From Deltaproteobacteria bacterium (GTDB lineage: Bacteria > Myxococcota > Kuafuiibacteriia > Kuafuiibacteriales > Kuafuiibacteriaceae): DNA of 64,000 bases. Below are positions 60,998 to 64,000 of the stretch, piece by piece. Positions within the stretch are counted from its first letter, which is position 1. Every line of letters starts with the position of its first letter. A model generated the notes under the pieces. That model had not been told where the DNA came from and did no database searches. It saw only the letters and a list, made by a program, of their open reading frames with translations. The position numbers were made by a program, and so were the translations under genes. The stretch lies in the NCBI GenBank assembly GCA_020632995.1, contig JACKEN010000004.1, positions 434,001 to 498,000 of the forward strand. The letters run 5' to 3'.

Positions 60998-61065
60998 AGC
61001 GGGCCCGGTTCGCGCCAGTGCTCAGGCACCGCCTGCCCCACCCCGGACCGGCCACGTTCAGCCGC

Positions 61066-62781
61066 TCAGCCGACCTCGGAGCGATGCAGGAGGGTCCGCT
61101 TGGGGCGCCGCACCAGCCAGCCCGGGCCGAGCCGGTCGCCCCGGCCCCCGCCGACCAGCCGGTCGAGCGCGACGAGCGGCGCGGTGACCGCCCACAGCAG
61201 GAAGTGCAGGCTCACCAGGGGGATCATCGCCCCCACGTCGACGCCGGCGGAGGCGAGCGCCGCGTCGAGGGCTCGCGGGTCACGCCCGACCCCGTCCTTT
61301 CGGTACCAGCACGGCCAGTTCGGATAGGTCCAGAACTGCAGGAAGCGCTTCGGCTCGAGCAGCGGGTTCGGCATGCGCGGGCGACAGCCCACCAGGTCGG
61401 CCACCGAGTCCATGAACGCGGGGTAGTCGACGAGGGTGTCGACGTGCGGGGAGCCTCGGTAGTACCGGCGCTCGATCTGCGCCTCCTCCGCGATGCGCGC
61501 GGGCAGGTCCTTCGGCAAGCTGGCTTGCCCGGTGGCGAGCAGGGCCACGTAGCGGGCGAGCAGCTCGGCCGCGGCGGGCAGGCCACCCTGGTGGGGGCGG
61601 GCCCAGCCGAGGAAGGCCAGCCTGCCCTCGTGCTCGGGAGGGAAGCAGTGCCGGAACCAGGCGCGCGGGTTCACCTCGATCTCGCTCTCGAGCCAGGGGA
61701 GCTCCGTCTTGAAGCCGGTGCAGGCGACGATGACGTCGAAGTCGTCGCCCGTCTCCGGGCGCCGCTCGTCGAGCAGGGGGGCCTCGAACTCCACCCGCAG
61801 GCCCTCGAAGCGCGCGCGGGGCGCGACCACCACCCCGAGCTTTCCCGCGCAGGCGGCCACCGGCAGGCGCATGGTCTTGGTCACCACCACCGACTGGTCC
61901 TGCATCCAGAAGTTCCTGTTCATCGCCACGTCGTTCCAGCGCACCGCGCACTTGGCGACGTCCGAGATGGAAGGTACGTTGCGGATCGCGGTGAACATGC
62001 CGATCCGGACGAGGCCGAACGCGGCGAGCGGGAGCTGGTTGCTCATGCGGCTGGTCGACAGGATCTCCAGCAGCTCGTTCACCTTCGCGAGCGACTCGGG
62101 TCGCGCCTCGAGGGTCGCGTTCTCGTCGTAGCCCCTGGCCATCGACGCCACCGGGTAGCGCGGGGCGACGATGAAGGGCCGCCGCGACCACACCACGGTC
62201 TCGGCCGCGACCTCCGAGATCTCGCCCGCGATGTCCGACGCGGACTCCCCGATCCCGACCACGAGCACGCGCTTGCCTTCGAACTCCTCCCGCCCCCGGT
62301 AGTCGGAGCTGTGCAGGACCCGCCCGGTGTACCCCTCGAACTCGGGCCGGTGGGGCTCCTGCTGAGAACCGGTGGCCACGATGAGGTGGCGGGCCTCGAG
62401 GGTGTGCTCGCCCTCCGCGTCGACCACGTCGACGATCCAGCGGTCGGTCGCCGCGTCGAAGCGGGCGCGGGACACCCGGGTCTCGAAGCGGATGTGCGGC
62501 AACAGGTCGAAGTGCTCGACGTAGGCGTCGAGGTAGCGCTGGTAGCCGGCCTTGCTGGAGTAGTGGGCCTCGGGCTCGAGCGGCGCGAAGTCGGAGAACG
62601 CCATGAAGTAGTTCGAGGTCGTAAGGTACAGGTCCTCGTAGACCGCGGGATTGTTCGCCCGGAACACGCCTCCGTAGCCGGCGGACCGCTCGATCGCGGT
62701 GACCGAGAGGTCGTGGGTCAGCATCTCCTTCAGGGCCGCGAGGCCCGAGGGGCCTGCGCCGATGACGATCACGTCTTGCAT
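61066..62781 (-). CDS. Flavin-containing monooxygenase (FMO/CzcO-like)
   Basis: This 571-residue FAD- and NADPH-dependent oxidoreductase has the first Rossmann motif (VIGAGPSGLAALKEML), an FMO-type core (FAPLEPEAHYSSKAGYQRYL, ATGSQQEPHRPEFEGY), the second Rossmann motif (VLVVGIGESASDIAGE) and the late ACTGFKTELP. The C-terminus ends with a hydrophobic segment (MIPLVSLHFLLWAVTAPLVA). It would oxygenate a soft nucleophile or ketone; the substrate is unknown. An exact palindrome is found at 61515. It is convergent with nothing and divergent from the 62896 gene. Confidence 0.85.
   Translation of the reverse strand: MQDVIVIGAGPSGLAALKEMLTHDLSVTAIERSAGYGGVFRANNPAVYEDLYLTTSNYFMAFSDFAPLEPEAHYSSKAGYQRYLDAYVEHFDLLPHIRFETRVSRARFDAATDRWIVDVVDAEGEHTLEARHLIVATGSQQEPHRPEFEGYTGRVLHSSDYRGREEFEGKRVLVVGIGESASDIAGEISEVAAETVVWSRRPFIVAPRYPVASMARGYDENATLEARPESLAKVNELLEILSTSRMSNQLPLAAFGLVRIGMFTAIRNVPSISDVAKCAVRWNDVAMNRNFWMQDQSVVVTKTMRLPVAACAGKLGVVVAPRARFEGLRVEFEAPLLDERRPETGDDFDVIVACTGFKTELPWLESEIEVNPRAWFRHCFPPEHEGRLAFLGWARPHQGGLPAAAELLARYVALLATGQASLPKDLPARIAEEAQIERRYYRGSPHVDTLVDYPAFMDSVADLVGCRPRMPNPLLEPKRFLQFWTYPNWPCWYRKDGVGRDPRALDAALASAGVDVGAMIPLVSLHFLLWAVTAPLVALDRLVGGGRGDRLGPGWLVRRPKRTLLHRSEVG
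61515..61528. repeat. Exact copy of dispersed palindrome GCAAG-N4-CTTGC
   Basis: The copy reads GCAAGCTGGCTTGC with seven-base arms once the flanking G and C are included. On the coding strand it spans CAA-GCC-AGC-TTG within ATGQASLPKDL. Confidence 0.8.
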
Positions 62782-62877
62782 CGGCCCGAGTCTCTCAGAG
62801 TATGTCCTAGGGAGAAAGCCTCGGCCCCGCCAGGGGAAGACGCCGGCCACGCGTCATTGCGGCGATTTCCCGGGCGC

Positions 62878-62886
62878 TGCTACCAT
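62878..62886 (+). promoter_or_regulatory. Extended -10 for the 62896 gene, leaderless
   Basis: TGC-TACCAT ends nine bases before the TTG at 62896. No ribosome-binding site is visible between them. This supports the TTG as the start codon. Confidence 0.5.
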
Positions 62887-62895
62887 CCGCGCACC

Positions 62896-64000
62896 TTGTA
62901 CGCGACCACACAGCGGAGGGCGCGTCGGGCCTCGGGCCCGCAGAACCACCCAGGCCCCCTCGCGGGCCTGGCGCTCGCGGTGACGCTGGCCTGGGCGCCG
63001 GCGGCGCTGGGCGGGCCCCTGAACCCCGAGGAGCTGACGGTGGTCGAGCGTCGGGTGGCCAACGTCCAGCCCAGCGCGGCCAAGCACAGCGTGGCCTCGG
63101 GTGACACCCTGTTCCTGGAGCGCACCGTCGAGGCGAAGCCCGGGGTGATCCGCGGGGGCGTGACCGACTACGAGGGCCTGGTCACCGGCGTGGTGGCCCC
63201 GGATGGGGTCGTGGTGCACACCCGGGTGGACGAGGTCCGCCTGGAGCCCACGAGCGGCGGGACCGCCATCCACTTCACCTACCTCATCCACGCCGACCCC
63301 GGCGCCCGCGGGGGCGGCCGGGTGAAGCTCACGCTGAGCCTGGTGGAGCGCCGGGGCCTCGCCAACGTGGTGGCGAAGCAGGAGGTGACCCACTGGATCA
63401 CGGTGGGGGGCCCCGAGCCCAGCCCGCGGGACCTGGCGGCCAGCTTCTACGGCTACCGCCACTTCGCCAAGCGCGCCCAGGTCGGGCGCGCGGTGCTGGC
63501 CAAGGCGGGTGTGCAGGTCAGCCTGCGCGAGGACGTGCGGATGCCGCCGCTGAACCGCGCCAACGACAAGGTGACGGCCCGGGTCTTCACGTTCATCCAG
63601 GACCGGGACCGCCTCTGGTCCGCCCACCGCCAGCTCGTGGCCGCGTCCAAGAGCGGCGACGCCAAGGTGGCCAACGCGGCGCGGGCCTACCTGAACGCGC
63701 TCGACGCCCCCGACGACGGCCTCTCCGGGCTTCCGGACGTGGCCCTGGTGGAGGGCGCGGCGCCCCCGCCCGCACCCCCGCCCCCGAGCAGCACCATCGT
63801 CCGCCTCGAGCCCACCGCGTCGGAGCCGGCGGGCGGCGGCGGCAGCCCGAGCGGCGGCGGCGCTCCGCTGACCCCGGTCGGCTCGTACGACTCCACCGGC
63901 GACAGCGAGGCGGAGCCCACCCTCCCCTCCCGCCGACGCACCGACGAGCTCACTCCAGAGGAGCTGGCGGCCACCGCCGAGCCCCCGAAGCCCCCCACCG
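62896..64000 (+). CDS. Exported protein, 3' end beyond the window
   Basis: An open frame of at least 368 codons runs off the right edge. The first residues are basic (TTQRRARRASG) and then hydrophobic (LAGLALAVTLAWAPAALGG), a signal peptide. The globular part contains VASGDTLFLERTVEAKPGVI and AIHFTYLIHADPG, beta-rich; a Pro/Gly-rich disordered stretch begins at about residue 290. I do not recognise the family. The TTG at 62896 is chosen because an extended -10 sits nine bases upstream and the next in-frame starts cut into the signal peptide. Confidence 0.6.
   Translation, partial: MYATTQRRARRASGPQNHPGPLAGLALAVTLAWAPAALGGPLNPEELTVVERRVANVQPSAAKHSVASGDTLFLERTVEAKPGVIRGGVTDYEGLVTGVVAPDGVVVHTRVDEVRLEPTSGGTAIHFTYLIHADPGARGGGRVKLTLSLVERRGLANVVAKQEVTHWITVGGPEPSPRDLAASFYGYRHFAKRAQVGRAVLAKAGVQVSLREDVRMPPLNRANDKVTARVFTFIQDRDRLWSAHRQLVAASKSGDAKVANAARAYLNALDAPDDGLSGLPDVALVEGAAPPPAPPPPSSTIVRLEPTASEPAGGGGSPSGGGAPLTPVGSYDSTGDSEAEPTLPSRRRTDELTPEELAATAEPPKPPT

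Noticed and set aside
1..64000. rRNA, tRNA, transposase, integrase, phage and restriction-modification genes
   Set aside because: No recognisable sequence of these kinds was seen on either strand; a covariance or profile search was not possible here.

Overview
The window is very G+C rich and gene dense. It fits a myxobacterium-like member of the Myxococcota, not identified further. Supporting signs are many lipoproteins with PDAG or DSGV linkers, an MglA-family GTPase next to a PilT ATPase, a bacterial Ser/Thr kinase with a C-terminal membrane anchor, a REC-DUF4388 protein, a CACHE/HAMP-type protein ending in a domain I associate with M. xanthus MXAN_5187, and thrombospondin type 3 lipoproteins. 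No rRNA, tRNA, CRISPR array, transposase or prophage gene was recognised. No gene-free stretch exceeds 300 bases.

Layout. 1-2976 is the end of a biosynthetic cluster: carrier protein, free-standing adenylation enzyme and acyl-CoA-dehydrogenase-like enzyme, the trio used to make pyrrolyl-carrier protein from proline. 2951-5752 is a nitrosative/oxygen-stress module (heme-copper/NnrS-like membrane protein, TetR with two DUF2249 domains, divergent hemerythrin) with a palindromic operator between the divergent genes. 5871-7297 holds two convergent lipoproteins. 7398-14674 is an envelope run: RNase G, a secreted barrel protein, a one-POTRA BamA/TamA-like protein, a DUF4390-like protein and an NtrY-like kinase. 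At 14817 a cytoplasmic-looking metzincin follows a textbook sigma-54 promoter. 15961-24214 carries lipoproteins, TPR, DUF3467 and PEGA proteins, a CACHE/HAMP protein and a GT-C glycosyltransferase.

24223-33715 contains an interrupted short-chain dehydrogenase, an EEP hydrolase, a TauE exporter, the REC-DUF4388-J-like-TPR protein, SppA fused behind a beta-barrel, and a YihY protein. 33834-40612 is a duplicated pair of large TSP3/TIG lipoproteins; the second copy is full of frameshifts. 40634-47679 holds a hypothetical protein, the MglA-like GTPase, a small Cys protein, a frameshifted secreted protein, PilT, RecX and a Ser/Thr kinase. 47742-50366 is a Cys-rich lipoprotein with six 98-residue repeats and compensating indels. 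50384-64000 has a VTT membrane protein, DUF2306, a LytS/LytR pair, an ECF sigma/anti-sigma pair with its own ECF-type promoter, a CBS protein, a DSG-repeat lipoprotein, an arsR/thioredoxin-like/trxB operon, leucyl aminopeptidase, a flavin monooxygenase and a truncated exported protein.

Two signals cut across gene boundaries. One is a dispersed palindrome, GCAAG-N4-CTTGC, with six exact copies inside coding regions that force rare CAA and TTG codons. The other is a class of extended -10 promoters (TGC-TANNNT) so close to start codons that the transcripts should be leaderless. Frameshifts cluster in repetitive or paralogous genes, so biological decay and assembly error both remain possible there.
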